Positions 23,162 to 35,169 of a stretch of DNA of 64,000 nt are shown one piece after another (position 1 is the first letter of the stretch; each line of letters begins with the position of its first letter). Source of the stretch: Balaenoptera acutorostrata (Eukaryota; Chordata; Mammalia; Artiodactyla; Balaenopteridae). The notes below the pieces were generated by a model, which worked only from the letters and a program-made list of their open reading frames with translations, was not told where the DNA came from and made no database searches. The stretch is taken from positions 50,433,153 to 50,497,152 of the forward strand of contig NC_080081.1 in assembly GCF_949987535.1 (NCBI RefSeq), read 5' to 3'. A program made the translations under genes and the position numbers.

Positions 23162-24227
23162 AAGAACAGCATACTGTTCTATCTTTGTTCACTATTCTTT
23201 AATTGACACAAATTTGAATATTCCAGACTTTTTAAGCACTGCCACAATTAGCGATGCATATAGACTCTGAGGAAGGGACACAGTAACATGAATTAATGTT
23301 TTTTTAGTATCATTTCTTAAATCATTGATCACAGGTCTATAGGTCTTCTGGAGTATTTAATAAAATGTCTTCTAAATATCCCATGCTGCTCAGCTTGCTT
23401 CCCATTCCAGAAGAGAGAATACTTTGCTCCTAGTACAGAGCTTTTTCTTCACCTTCCTTTTCTGTTCCTCTGGAATTAGTGAATCTGCAAAACCAAAACT
23501 CATTATACTTAGAGGTCTGGTACCTCCCTCTCAGAGGCTTTTGACCATGACTTCATTAATCCTCTCCAAGAGATTTTTATGACTGTCTGATAGTCTGAAT
23601 GAGCAACTTATGCATATGGAGGAGTAGGAAGAAAACTGCTTTCTTGTCTGTTTTAGGTTCAGGCAGGCTCAGACTTAGGGCTTACTTTTGACCCTCAGCT
23701 TCCTTCTGAGACTCTGGGCATATCACAGAATTAGCAAGATATACATAACCATTAATACTCTGGCTGAAAGGGCAACGTAGGGAAACAAGGGAAATCTGTT
23801 ACTAATAACATTAAAGACTGAGATTTATTGTTACCTGAGGTCCACTGTCCAGGATGGCTTTTCTCTTCTCTTCGTCATAAATATTTTCAACAATGGTTGT
23901 CCCTCTAACCTTGGAGGTAAGCCATGAAGTGGGCAGGTCTATTGGATGTACTTCAGTTTTACTGATCAGAATTGAGCCAATTGTTTATTGGGACTTGGTT
24001 GGTTTTTGCCAAAGTCTGCAGTCATGTTTCCTATAAACCACACAGAATGATGGGGACATAGCTGAGATGGGAGGAAAAACATTGACGGAAATAAGAGAGA
24101 TGAAAGAGGAGCTGTTTGGCATGTGTGGAGAAAATTATACAGGAGGAGGGGTAACCTGAAGGAACTGAAAGGTAGGTCAGGGACCTACTATGTACTAGAG
24201 GGCACCAAAATTGCCTTGGTTTCAGAT
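22761..24227. other. Unrecognised non-coding DNA with a (TG)n run
   Basis: No gene seen. A (TG)n microsatellite lies at 23128-23158. The G/A-rich part 24050-24190 is of unknown origin. Confidence 0.4.
23128..23158. repeat. (TG)n microsatellite
   Basis: About 15 TG units without interruption. Confidence 0.95.
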
Positions 24228-24500
24228 CAATATATATACTACCAAATGTAAAATAGATAGCTAGTGGGAAGCAGCCACATAGCACAGGGAGGTTAGCTCG
24301 GTGGATGCTTTGTGACCACCTAGAAGGGTGGGATAGGGAGGGTGGGAGGGAGACGCAAGAGGGAGGAGATATGGGAATATATGTATATGTATAGCGGATT
24401 CACTTTGTTATAAAGCAGAGACTAACACACCATGTAAAGCAATTATACTCCAATAAAGATGTTAAATAAAAAGATTAAAAAAACAAAAGAAAGACTCAAA
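24228..24500 (+). mobile_element. L1: 5'-truncated L1 3' end, plus strand
   Basis: Begins in the 3' UTR near ACTACCAAATG, contains the block CTAGTGGGAAGCAGCC and the G-rich tract (24326-24350), and ends CCAATAAAGATGTTAAA with a long A-rich tail to about 24540. I could not find a clear target-site duplication. Confidence 0.9.
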
Positions 24501-24540
24501 AAAAAAAAAAAAAAACAAAGAAAATAGAAGAAAAAAAGAA

Positions 24541-25625
24541 CAGAAACTATATACTCCGAAGAGAACTAGTTTTAAATCATTGCAAAGTTTCCCTTTTCAC
24601 TCTACACTACAGAACCAAACTTTCTGTCTACTCTACATTAAAATGATTTTTTGATTGTAAAACTTGTTCAGTGTGTTTATTCTTAGGATAGTTCCTTTAT
24701 GACTTAGGAATAATTCTGGACAGATATTATGTCTAAAAGGGAAATCTGGTGGTAGAATAGTACATAGATCATTTTGGATGCTTAATAAATGCTAATTAAT
24801 GATGTTATTACAAACTTTGGTCAACTTTTGGCAGTCTTTATGTGATTTGGGATTGTATTTTTACACAGACAGTTCACGCTTCTGGTTGCTTATCAAAGGA
24901 AACCTGTGAATAAGAGAGAACTGAAAGAGTAAAAAGGAAAAAGGAACTAAGCACCAAAGGTTATAGATAAAATTATGTATGGAATATATAAGTAAAGATC
25001 TGCACCCTAAAATTTTAGACTATGTTTACCTTTATTTTCCATTATACAAAAATATGCTAAAACAAATAAGTTTCTGTGTTTTAAAAAAATAGAGTTTGGG
25101 CCAAAGTATATCTATATACATATATATCAGAGTAGACTATATGATTTATTAGTTAGTAGATTCTAAGTGAGTTCCTTTTACATATTTTGTTTGTACTGCT
25201 TGTCATCAAATCAGAAATGATACAGCCAAACATAAGGAGAATGTGCTAAATTATTTTATTTGATTTCATTTGAATAGAAGATAGGGCTTCTTTAATTATT
25301 TTTAAAATCAAAGAGATAATAAATTTAGATTATGTAGTCCCAGTTTGGTAATACTTCCTCTGCTTGCACAGCCTATTGAAAGTATTGGCTAATTATATTT
25401 TACATGAAGCAAGAACATAATTTCCAATGTTTTGACAGGCAACAAATTGCACATTAGTTAGTTATAAATAAATTTATTAGAAACAGTTGTCCTTGTTTGT
25501 AGATTCTGCTTTGAAAGAGTAAATTAATTTAAGGCTAATCATTCACAGTTATTGTATTATAATATCAAAGCAAGAGTTATAAAAAATCAGAAACAGAGAC
25601 CAAAACATACCTACTAAATATCAGA
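24541..25625. other. Unrecognised AT-rich DNA
   Basis: No gene or named repeat recognised. Confidence 0.4.
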
Positions 25626-25636
25626 AGAAATCTGAT

Positions 25637-25967
25637 TAAAGACACAGACCTACTAGAGAATGGACTTGAGGATATGAGGAGGGGGAAGGGTAAGCTGTGA
25701 CAAAGTGAGAGAGTGGCATGGACATATATATGCTACCAAACGTAAAATAGATAGCTAGTGGGAAGCAACCGCATAGCACAGGGAGATAAGCTTGGTGCTT
25801 TGTGACCACCTAGAGGGGTGGGATAGGGAGGGTGGGAGGGAGGGAGATGCAAGAGGGAAGAGATATGGGAACATATGTATATGTATAACTGATTCACTTT
25901 GTTATAAAGCAGAAACTAACACACCATTGTAAAGCAATTATACTCCAATAAAGATGTTAAAAAAAAA
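25637..25967 (+). mobile_element. L1: 5'-truncated L1 3' end with target-site duplication, plus strand
   Basis: 3' UTR only, with the G-rich tract at 25815-25844 and CCAATAAAGATGTTAAA at the end. AGAAATCTGAT at 25626-25636 recurs at 25968-25978, an exact 11-bp target-site duplication. Confidence 0.93.
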
Positions 25968-25978
25968 AGAAATCTGAT

Positions 25979-26454
25979 ATTGCAACGAGATGAAAGAAGA
26001 AAGCATGTGAGGTCTCTGATATCAGCATGGTGCCTTCTGGTAATCAGATTTTCAGTCATGATTCATTTGGCTCAATTATTCTACTAAAAATGTTATCTGT
26101 GCTATAATATAAACATAATATCAGTTTCCACTGATAAATGTAAATTACAGATTGTTAAGCATTTTTTTCTTGAGGATTTTTCATTGTCAATTATTGGTAG
26201 AAATGTCAGCTTTTTTAGACTTCAAGATGCAGTACTACGGTTCTTGAAGTATATTCACAAGAGTAGGTATATGGGAATCCTAATCTTTCTACCATAGGAT
26301 TTGGGTAACCAAACTAAAACAGAGAATTGACCTGAAAACTGCCAATAATTATGTGGGTAATTATTTAGCTTGTGTAAAAGTGGCACAATGCAGTCATAAA
26401 TATCATTTTCCATATGTGGGAGGATGAGTTGAAATTTGTCAGATTTTCTTTACA
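25979..26454. other. Unrecognised DNA
   Basis: Nothing supportable seen. Confidence 0.4.
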
Positions 26455-26645
26455 ATTAGTATTTATTAAGTGATTTCTAGTTTCCCGAAATTTGGTTAAC
26501 TGTTTTATATACATCTTCTCGTTTAATCCTCCAGATTACCTTTATAGGTAAGGTTAAAGCCCTAATATCAAGAATGAGGAATGTGCGGTTTGGGAAAGTG
26601 AAGCAATCCAACCAAATTCACAAAAGACAGTACCTGTACAATCTT
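26455..26645 (-). mobile_element. MIR SINE relic, minus strand
   Basis: Antisense MIR order: TATTTATTAAGTGATTTCTAG, ATCTTCTCGTTTAATCCTCC, then AGAATGAGGAATGTGCGG. Diverged tRNA-derived mammalian SINE. Confidence 0.65.
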
Positions 26646-27092
26646 CAAATTTTAAGGAAGTGTCATAGGTTAGGTACAAAAGGACATCGATTCTGAGCCA
26701 GAGATAAACAGGCAAGAAGTTCACTCGAAAGTGTTTGTGAGTTCACCACCTTTGGAAGAGAAGGGAAGAAGGCAGGACGGTCACAAGGAGAATTTGGGTT
26801 AAGATGCATGCTCAGGAAGGCATTACTTCACTCTCCAGGGAGCTTTGAAGCTGAGATAGACTTTTGGAGCTTTCTCAAACTTGGGAGAGAAATTATATAC
26901 TGGTGTCACTCAATCATTGACTGTGGCCTCCCCTGGAAAGGGGGTTGGCCTTGGGCAAAAAGGCATCTACAGCAGAGGTAATTTCCAAAGAGGGCTGAAA
27001 GCTGAAGGCTCTCTGCTGGCAGCACTCCCAGTAGTGGGGGAATAAGCTGCCAGTCCCAAAGGAGGATTTGGGCAACTTCATAACATCCATTT
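26646..27092. other. Unrecognised DNA
   Basis: Somewhat GC-richer than its surroundings; no gene or named repeat recognised. Confidence 0.35.
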
Positions 27093-27124
27093 TATATATA
27101 TATATATATACATATATATGTATA

Positions 27125-27160
<36 letters not shown>

Positions 27161-27212
27161 CACATATATATGTATATATATATATACGTATATATATGTA
27201 TGTGTATGTGTG

Positions 27213-27258
<46 letters not shown>
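27093..27258. repeat. Long (TA)n tract with TACA/TATG interruptions
   Basis: About 166 bp of almost pure alternating TA, self-complementary and able to extrude hairpins. All open frames here are repeat artefacts. Confidence 0.95.
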
Positions 27259-27260
<2 letters not shown>

Positions 27261-28217
27261 TCTGCTTAAAGTACTGGTGAAGCTCTGATTCATATTAGAA
27301 TTTAATATGTAACAACGTGAAATTAAACTTATTAAAATGTACTGATATTGTCATGATTGGAAGATAATTTCTCAGTTGCATACTATTTTAAATTCAGAAG
27401 TTAAGATAAAGACAATGGCTTTCATGTAAATAATGCGTAAAAAGAAATAGCCTGCTATAGTCAGTAAGACATGGTGGAATTCTGTCTTTAAAATCATAAA
27501 TTACTAAGTGTACTAACTATAAATTCACTATATTTCTTGCTGTTGTTCATAAAACAATAACAACAATTTAAAAATAACCTTGGAGAACATGTCTACATGT
27601 GTATAAATTTATGGATTTTATCTAAATACAAAATATTGATAAATAATTAAATATAACTTTGCACAGGATATTAGAAGAAATATAAGTTGTATATTTAAAA
27701 AAAAGTAAACTGTTTACAATAGTCAAACTACTATTCAAGCTGAAAGAATAAAAACTATATAATAGTTATATATGTGTATGTATATATATATCAACTTCAA
27801 AGAAAAAGTGTGATAATAAAGAATATAAATATATGTAAAATTAAAATATCTCATATGATGTATATTCTAGAAATGTCTTCAGAGGCAAATGAATAAGAAA
27901 AGAGATTATTTTAGTTATAATGGGTTATAATTGGAGGTTCAATAATAAAAAAAAAATGTTCTGTCTGCTTGCTATTTCCAGTTCAAAATACTAGATGCTC
28001 TCTGGAGAAAGGCTATGAAAGAAAGTCTACTTATATCAAGTGACCAGATTTTCAAAGTATAATATGGGGTTTGCAAACTTAAAAATATGTTAAAAGCAAC
28101 AAGATAATATTTTAAGACAATATATTTTATTTTAAATAATATAAAATGTTTAATTAAAAATCTTAATAAGTTCTCATATTAATATATATCTTACAAATTC
28201 TATCTTTGTCTTAGAAA
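27259..28217. other. Unrecognised very AT-rich DNA
   Basis: Nothing supportable seen. Confidence 0.4.
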
Positions 28218-28335
28218 CCAGCACAGTGCAATAGGACTTTCTGTCTATTCTACCCTTAATTTAATTTAATTTTAATTTTAATTTAAAAATCCACATGTGG
28301 CTTGTGGCTACTGTATCAGACAGCACATTTAGAGA
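28218..28335. mobile_element. Possible short DNA-transposon (MER-type) relic
   Basis: AGCACAGTGCAATAGGAC at the left and CCACATGTGGCTTGTGGCTACTG ending TCAGACAGCACA at the right resemble the two ends of a common mammalian MER-type inverted-repeat element. TTTAA repeats fill the centre. The family name is uncertain. Confidence 0.4.
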
Positions 28336-29795
28336 CCATTTTTGTCTAAGACAAATGTAGACATCGTAATTGCAATGGAAACGGGAAAGTGACTGATATA
28401 CTGAAGAAAATATTAGGTTAGTAAAATATTATGTGTCCTAGATTAACTATTGCAGATCCAAACTACTGCATTAGGAGGCTCACCAAGTGTACTTTATTAA
28501 GGCAATGCAATAAATGGTGTTATGACCCTTACAGACCACTAGGAGGCACTGATTTGATAATGCATAAGGAACACAGAAAGAAAAAACACTGTATAAAATA
28601 AAAATGCCAGGTTAAAGGGTCTTGACATGGACAAAACAAAACTAAAGATAAGTGTTGCTTGTTTGACCATTCACTCTTTATGTTTGGGTGAATAGTGTCA
28701 GTGAGCCAGGAATAAAGGCCTTAAATAGTATGTGTGTTCTCAGACAAGCAGTCCTCCTACAGTATTTCTGCTTTGAATGCTTGTCATGAACATGATAGGC
28801 AGAAAGCCATGACAACTAGAAATATATGAAAGGCATCAGAGAGCAAAGCTAAGCCACTATGCCGCTATGACAAATACTATATTTGCATTTTCCCGATTTA
28901 CCTAAATTAAAGCTTGAAAACCATGTGTGTAGACTTTTTTTTTAAAAAAATAATACTTCTTTTTGTAAGATAAGCACACGCCCTAGAAGACTGGGGGAAG
29001 AAAAGAAAAAAAGATATACATTAATTTAGTCTTACATAATACTCTGTTTTCACAAATAATTTCTAAAGAAAAAGAAAGCTACAAACAAATACAATTCTAG
29101 TTGATATTATTTACTTCCCAATGGAAATGCATGCTGCACAAAAAAACTTATGTATAATAATAAAATAAATATTTAAATGTCTATTAACTATAATTTGTGA
29201 TTGCATTAGTTATTTCTCTGCATAATTGAACAAATGTTTAATTGACCTTAAACTCAGACTTTAAAACTAAAACTAACAAAGGAAAGATATCAAACATGTA
29301 GAATTTCACAGAATGATTCTTCTCTCTCTCCAGTCCATTTTTCTTTCTCCTATACCTTACTTAAAGCAGTATTTTGCTCCACTCAACCTCTATTTCATAT
29401 AAGGCTGATTTCTGATACAATAGTAGCCCAAATCAGCTTATTTTTGGAAGGATTATTTTCTATGTCATATGAACACTTTGGAGACTACTATATACTGAAC
29501 ACTGTAGTATTCTTAGTTTATAACTGAAATACAATAAGAGTATACAAGTTAAAAAATAGAATCTTTCCTCCAAATATAAAAGTGGTGAGCCCTTGGTGTG
29601 AAGACTGTTGACCCTAGATTTTGTGTCCTAGCTTAACTGGAGGACCGTCCAGCTCTGCCCGTTGTTAACTGCAAATTTGCTTGTCTTCATCAGAAATAAG
29701 AGAAATGAGATTCTGATTAAGAACTTCTGTCTATAATCCAGCATCATAAGAGATCTTTACCTGAGAAGAAACAGGTTTCATCTTGATTGCAAAGG
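28336..29795. other. Unrecognised AT-rich DNA
   Basis: No open frame or named repeat recognised. Confidence 0.4.
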
Positions 29796-30000
29796 GCAAA
29801 TATACTAGAGTGGTTAAACAAGGGAGCTCTGAGGACAGTTTGCCTGGGTCCAATTTCAGCATACTTCCTTTAGTTATGCTAGCTTTCCCTCTATATGATG
29901 GAGGTTGTAATCATGCCCATCAGATAAGGTTGCTAAAGGAAAATCACTTAGCAGATCACCTGCCACACACTAAGACCTTGATAAATGTTATCTCCTATCT
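29796..30000 (+). mobile_element. MIR SINE, plus strand
   Basis: CTAGAGTGGTTAAACAAGGG, then TTGCCTGGGTCCAATTTCAGC and an end ACCTTGATAAATGTTATC follow the MIR consensus order (tRNA-like head, core, L2-like tail). A 90-codon frame over it and the adjoining triplet repeat is not a gene. Confidence 0.75.
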
Positions 30001-30042
30001 TCATCTTCATCATCATCATCATCATCATCATCCTCATCATCA
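30001..30042. repeat. (ATC)n triplet repeat
   Basis: About 14 TCA/ATC units directly after the MIR tail, with one CTC interruption. Confidence 0.95.
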
Positions 30043-30939
30043 AAGCAATTTTTAGCCACCTTAGTTCAGAAAAAGGATCTTGATCTTTTCAGCTTCTTTC
30101 AGTAATTTGGCAGAGTACAAGTAGAAAAAAAATTATAAGTACTTTTACAAAACCTTTACAGAAAATTTTATGTACTAAAGGTTTTCTAAGTTTTAATTAT
30201 TTTAATAAGGCAGCCTCAATTTAAGAGTGGAGGCTCTATGGACAGCCTATGGTCCATATTTCTTTTTTTTATTTCCCTCAATTTACTTTGCATGAATATT
30301 TTTAGCACGTCTAATAGATTTCCCATTCTGGTGTTGGAGGTTATCCCAAACTTCAAATTGCCTTTTACGGAAGTTTCTCATGCTTATTTCCAACTATTGT
30401 TCTCTGAAAACTAGCACCAAAGCACATGCTGTCCCCTTAAGAAAACAATGTAATATTCGTCAGAAAACTTAAAGGGTTAATGAAAAGAATTGAAAAAAAA
30501 TTAAGAAAAGAAAAAAAAGCCACATGTCGGTAGGGTAGGCTCAGGATAGGGTAAGTTTGGCTGTGATAACAAACATATGCCAACTTTTTTCTTGATGTAA
30601 GATAACTAAAGTTAATTTCTCATTCACAGCTCTTTCATCTTCAAGGGTTTGCAAGGGTACTCTTCTCCACATCTGCTTCATTTATGAAGGCCTCTGCTTG
30701 GCTCACCCTCCAAGATCACAGAAGTAGGTAAAAGAGAACATGGTGAACTTTATGCTCGTTCTGAAAGCTTATGTCCAGAAATGACAGGTACTTGTACTTA
30801 CATTGTATTAGGTAAGCCAAGTATCATGGTCATATCTGAATTTAAGAAGGAAATACATAGTTCTTCTAAAGAGAGAGGGCTTAAATATTAATTAAATAAT
30901 AAGACAGTCTACTGTATTGGATGACTATGTAGCAGTAAG
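30043..30939. other. Unrecognised AT-rich DNA
   Basis: Nothing supportable seen. Confidence 0.4.
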
Positions 30940-31065
30940 TAAAATTTTTTTCCTTCAAATTTTCTTATCAGTAAAGTGGGAATCATAATAAAATCTTTTT
31001 CATAGTGTTGCTGTGAGGACCAAATAAGATAATTATTTTAAAGCACTAAAGAGATTTATCTGAAC
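30940..31065 (+). mobile_element. MIR SINE fragment, plus strand
   Basis: CTTATCAGTAAAGTGGGAATC, GTGTTGCTGTGAGGACCAAA and TTTTAAAGCACTAAAG match the 3' half of MIR. Confidence 0.65.
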
Positions 31066-31189
31066 ATGACAAAGTGTTACTTAATGGTTTTTGTTACTCA
31101 GATCCCATGTGAGAAAAATCATAATTTAAAAACCAAAGGTTTCTAAAAATAACTAATATTTTAATAATTATTTCACAAGTGATAATTGA

Positions 31190-31300
31190 TATTCATACAA
31201 TTGTTTTCAAGGTAGTATTATTTTTATTTGACAAATGAGACATTTAGTTAAGATTGATCAAGTTATGGTTCAAATATAGCTCTTCTGACTCTAGAAAATG
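31190..31300 (-). mobile_element. MIR SINE fragment, minus strand
   Basis: TATTATTTTTATTTGACAAA, GAGACATTTAG and TAGCTCTTCTGACTCTAG follow antisense MIR. It lies about 125 bp from a plus-strand MIR piece. Confidence 0.55.
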
Positions 31301-31435
31301 AGATATGTAAAATTTAGGGGGACCAAAACTGAAAAGAGAGCTAATGAATCAACTGCCCAGAAAAATATATATGTGCAAAATTTTCAAAAGTTCACTGACT
31401 CCCTGAAATGCAGGCAGGTTAAGAACTCCATTTCT

Positions 31436-31712
31436 ATTTAACAAAAGAGAAATAGACTCATGGATACAGAAAACAAACTAGTGATGAGCAGAGGGGGGAG
31501 GGGTGGGGGATGGGCAAGATAAGAGAAGGGGATTAAGAGGTACAAACTACTAGGTATAAAATAAATAAGATACTAGGATGTAAGGTACAGCACAGGGAAT
31601 ATAACTAATATTTTATAATAACTTAAATGAAGTATAATCTGTAAAAAATCAAATCACTACGTTGCATACCTGAAATTAATATAACATTGTAAATCAACTA
31701 TACTTCAATTAA
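31436..31712 (+). mobile_element. L1: Older L1 3' UTR fragment, plus strand
   Basis: GACTCATGGATACAGAAAAC, AAACTAGTGATGAGCAGAGG, GGTACAGCACAGGGAATAT and CAACTATACTTCAATTAAAA are the 3' UTR blocks of an older artiodactyl L1 type, the same type whose antisense starts the L1 at 41708. Confidence 0.8.
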
Positions 31713-32195
31713 AAAAGAATCCCACTTATAGAAATTCTTTCTGATGGAAACTCAGCCTTACACTCAACTTGTATTTTGACCATAAGACTGAGATTCCATC
31801 AGAAAGTTATTTACAGTTTTTAATATAACATTGCCAAGTCTTTAAGAGGATAATAGAAGTACCTTTTATCATTTTTCAAAATTATTTGAACAGAATTATA
31901 AATTCATGGACCATCCAATAGGAATAGCTTCATATTAAAAATAAAGACTAACCAATGTGGGATATGGGTGGAACTTATGATTGTCCGGGATGAGTTTAAT
32001 CCTATATTCAAACTCTAGTTCTATGATCTTACCAGTGACTCTTTCAACTTACCTGGTCTAGTGGTGATCGTCAAATAGAGTCTTCTAATACTTCTAATAT
32101 CTAGCTATGGAAATGGAGGATTCTTAATTTTACTGAAAAATAAACTGTGCCTATTATGATATATACTTATCATAGTAAGTAGTGATCAGAGATGC
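31713..32195. other. Unrecognised DNA
   Basis: Nothing supportable seen. Confidence 0.4.
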
Positions 32196-32675
32196 CCAAT
32201 ATTAATCCCTCCCTTCTCCAATCAAAATGTGGAGTCTTTAACTTTAAATATGAGCTGGGCTGACATTGACCAAAAACTGTGGCAAAAACTTTGGTTTTAA
32301 TTCTATATGTGCCTAAACTTTAAGAGGCCTGGGAGCTTGCCTTAATGTGCTTTCTGGGGAAGGGAGGTCTCTTGTAAGAAGAACAACTACCCTGAGACCA
32401 TTGTGCTGTAAGAAAGCCCCAAATTGCCATGTGAAGAGGCCTTGTGCAAGAACAGTAGGGGCCAGACATGAGTGTGAAGTAGTTTGGATCTTTAACCCAG
32501 TTTGACCACCTGCTTAGTGCAAGTGAGTGATTTCAGTTGATACCTCATGGAGCAGAAGAGCCATCCATCAGAGCCCAGTCAACTCAGAATTGCAAGAAAT
32601 AGCAAATTGATGTTGTTTCAAGCAATTAAGTTTAGGAGTGACTTGTTATGGTGCAATAAATAATTGAAACACACA
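32196..32675 (+). mobile_element. MLT1-type MaLR LTR
   Basis: ATGTGGAGTCTTTAAC, GAGCTGGGCTGACATTGACC, AAGAGGCCTGGGAGCTTGCC, CCATGTGAAGAGGCC and the 3' end TTAGGAGTGACTTGTTATGGTGCAATAAATA follow the MLT1 layout. Non-coding. Confidence 0.7.
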
Positions 32676-32920
32676 TTTGATATAACATTGTTTTAATGAT
32701 CTTACCTATAGGGATTTGTTAGTTAAATGAAATGAAATGATAGGCTTAGTTTTCAGGAAATGAAAAGCTTATTTTGGTTGTTGAATAAGATGGTTGATTT
32801 ATTTCATGTTGTTTTCAATATATGTATTCTGGGTGGGCAAGTTCTTTTAAAAAATATATGAAGAATTATTTTTTAGTATTTATGTAGTTGATTTAAAAGT
32901 TTTAAAGTATGCCTGATATT

Positions 32921-32933
32921 AAAATGAAACCTG
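32921..32933. repeat. Target-site duplication, left copy (L1 at 32934)
   Basis: AAAATGAAACCTG recurs exactly at 33168-33180. Confidence 0.9.
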
Positions 32934-33167
32934 ATAGCTAGTGGGAAGCAGCCGCATAGCACAGGGAGATCAGCTCGGTGCTTTGTGACCACCTAGAGGG
33001 GTGGGATGGGGAGGGTGGGAGGGAGGGAGATGCAAGAGGGAAGAGAAATGGGAACATATTGTATATGTATAACAGATTCACTTTGTTATAAAGCAGATGC
33101 TAACACACTATTGTAAGGCAATTATACTTCAATAAAGATGTTTGAAAAAATAAATAAATAAATAAAT
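32934..33167 (+). mobile_element. L1: 5'-truncated L1 3' end with exact 13-bp target-site duplication, plus strand
   Basis: Starts at GATAGCTAGTGGGAAGCAGC in the 3' UTR, carries the G-rich tract (32998-33028), and ends AATAAAGATGTTTGAAAA followed by (AAAT)n. Flanked by exact AAAATGAAACCTG repeats. Confidence 0.95.
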
Positions 33168-33180
33168 AAAATGAAACCTG

Positions 33181-34499
33181 GAAAAATGCATATTATTAAA
33201 CAGAGTAAAAGAATGGCTTTTGTATTCAACATATCTAATTCATAATTATAAACATGTCATTTACTCCAAATCCTTCCTTGTCTGTTTAGCATGGATTCTA
33301 GGCAGATTCTCACTTAATTTTCCAATCACATTCCCTATATTGATTCCTTCTATTCTAGTAATATTGACTATTTCTATTTCCTTCCAAACACGTGCTTTCA
33401 GTGTTCTTCTCCTGGCTTTGAATTTTTCCTTAATCTCTGCATTATTATCTCTATCTTTTCAGTTTATTGTATAATGCACTTTCAACATATATTAGTAATT
33501 TCCTCTTAATATTCTTAACTGTACTAGTAGAGTATTATCCCAAGTATGATCTTTTATGTTTGGTCTTTTCCATATGACTTCATAGATTATAATTATTTAT
33601 ACCCCAGAGCTTCAGAAAGTGGAAAGTTTCTTTATAATCATTCAATGGCTGAATTTGGGAAGATCAGATCTTCATTCTCTGTATAATACCCCATGGACAG
33701 ATATATGACAACTTTGTCGTGAGTGATAAGCCTCATTATTAATTTTCTTTGAATAATTATGAGAATTATTATATGTATCATCTAATTCAGGATTTAATTC
33801 TCAAACTTGTTTGTCCTATTTTGTCTTGGAAATATCTCTTGCTATTGGAGTAAGCAATTCAGCTGCAGAAACCATGGCTTGTATATTTTATCAGGAGCCC
33901 ATATTTCCTTGCTAATTACCTAGATACATAATGCTTATGCTGCAAAATATAAGTGACTGACAGACTCTGGGGATGGAGGACAATATTCAAGACTATAGCA
34001 TATAAATCTCTTATCTCACATTAGAAACTCTGGACATTATAATCATATGAGATACTTCATGAAAACAGCATTCTATTGTCTGCCAATTTTGGAAAATATT
34101 GCAAAAAGGATGTCTAATTAGGAGATTAATAATGGATAGGTTGGAGGCTTTGAGTTTTTCTGTCTTAAGGAAAACTATATACCATTCATTAATCTAGCAT
34201 TTTTCAATTTATTCACATAATAATATTTTTCTTGTAATACCTAATCACAGTAGGAAAGTTCTACAGAACAGTCTAACAAAAATACTAATAAGTTTATGAA
34301 ATATTTCATCTTTACTTTTTTTCCCCCTTTTTTTCTTAGAGCTAAAAATAAAAGGCTCTTTCTCAGACCCAGTATTATTCATTCCCTTCTCCTTTCAGGG
34401 GCAAACCACTGATACTATTTTTTCCACCTCACCCCTTATACCTACAATATCTCTATTGGTTTCTTCCATCTAGTCTACAAACATATTTAAGGTTTCTTG
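33181..34499. other. Unrecognised AT-rich DNA
   Basis: The 84-codon plus-strand frame at 33220-33474 is hydrophobic by composition and shows no domain. Confidence 0.4.
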
Positions 34500-34960
34500 A
34501 TTCTATAAAGTTTTAAAATATACTTTGTTACGATTTCAGATTACCAAAATGATAAAGTCAAACTCCTTGGTATATCAAACATTTTTTATAATCTACCTTT
34601 CTAAACTTTTGCTACCTTCCTTCATGCTCTTATGTTTTAGCTACATAGCACATTTCCCATATACACTGTAGGTTTCTCACATTTTTTTCCCCCCTATGTT
34701 GTCTCTTTCTGGAAAAATCTCTTTCCCTCTCCTAGATGATTCAATACTACTCAATCAGACATGTACGCATATTTTATCATTTCTAGGATGCTTTCCTTAA
34801 ACTTTTTTTTCTCACCAGGAATAATAATTTACTTCTTCCTAAATAACTTACAGTCCTTAGTACAAACCATTTTTGGTTAGTGTATTAGATAATTATTCAA
34901 ATGTCTTGTTGATTAGGACTTCCTTGAGGGAAAATAATTGTAGCTTATTGTCTTGTAAAA
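34500..34960 (+). mobile_element. L2 LINE relic, plus strand (diverged)
   Basis: Order of blocks such as GTCAAACTCCTTGGTATATC, TAATCTACCTTTCTAAAC, TCTTTCTGGAAAAATCTCTTTCCC and GGATGCTTTCCTTAAACT follows L2 sense sequence. No open frame. Confidence 0.45.
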
Positions 34961-35169
34961 CCAACAATTATTACTTTGCTCAACACTAGTAGATCAATAA
35001 AAATTTGTTAGAATTTTTTTTAAAAAGTAATTAATTTTTAAATTTTCTGTTTTGAAATAAAAAAGACATCTTTTGTTCAATAGACTGTATTAGAAAATAG
35101 CTAACATCAACTCTTTTATTGTGTGTGTTTTAACTTTTATATAAGGTGCTCTTTATTTAAGTTCATTTT

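Noticed and set aside
27068..27293. YIYI/HIYI frames on both strands
   Set aside because: Pure TA-repeat artefacts.
30001..30042. CRISPR-like or His-rich repeat
   Set aside because: Simple ATC triplet run at a MIR tail in a mammalian genome; the His run is its translation.
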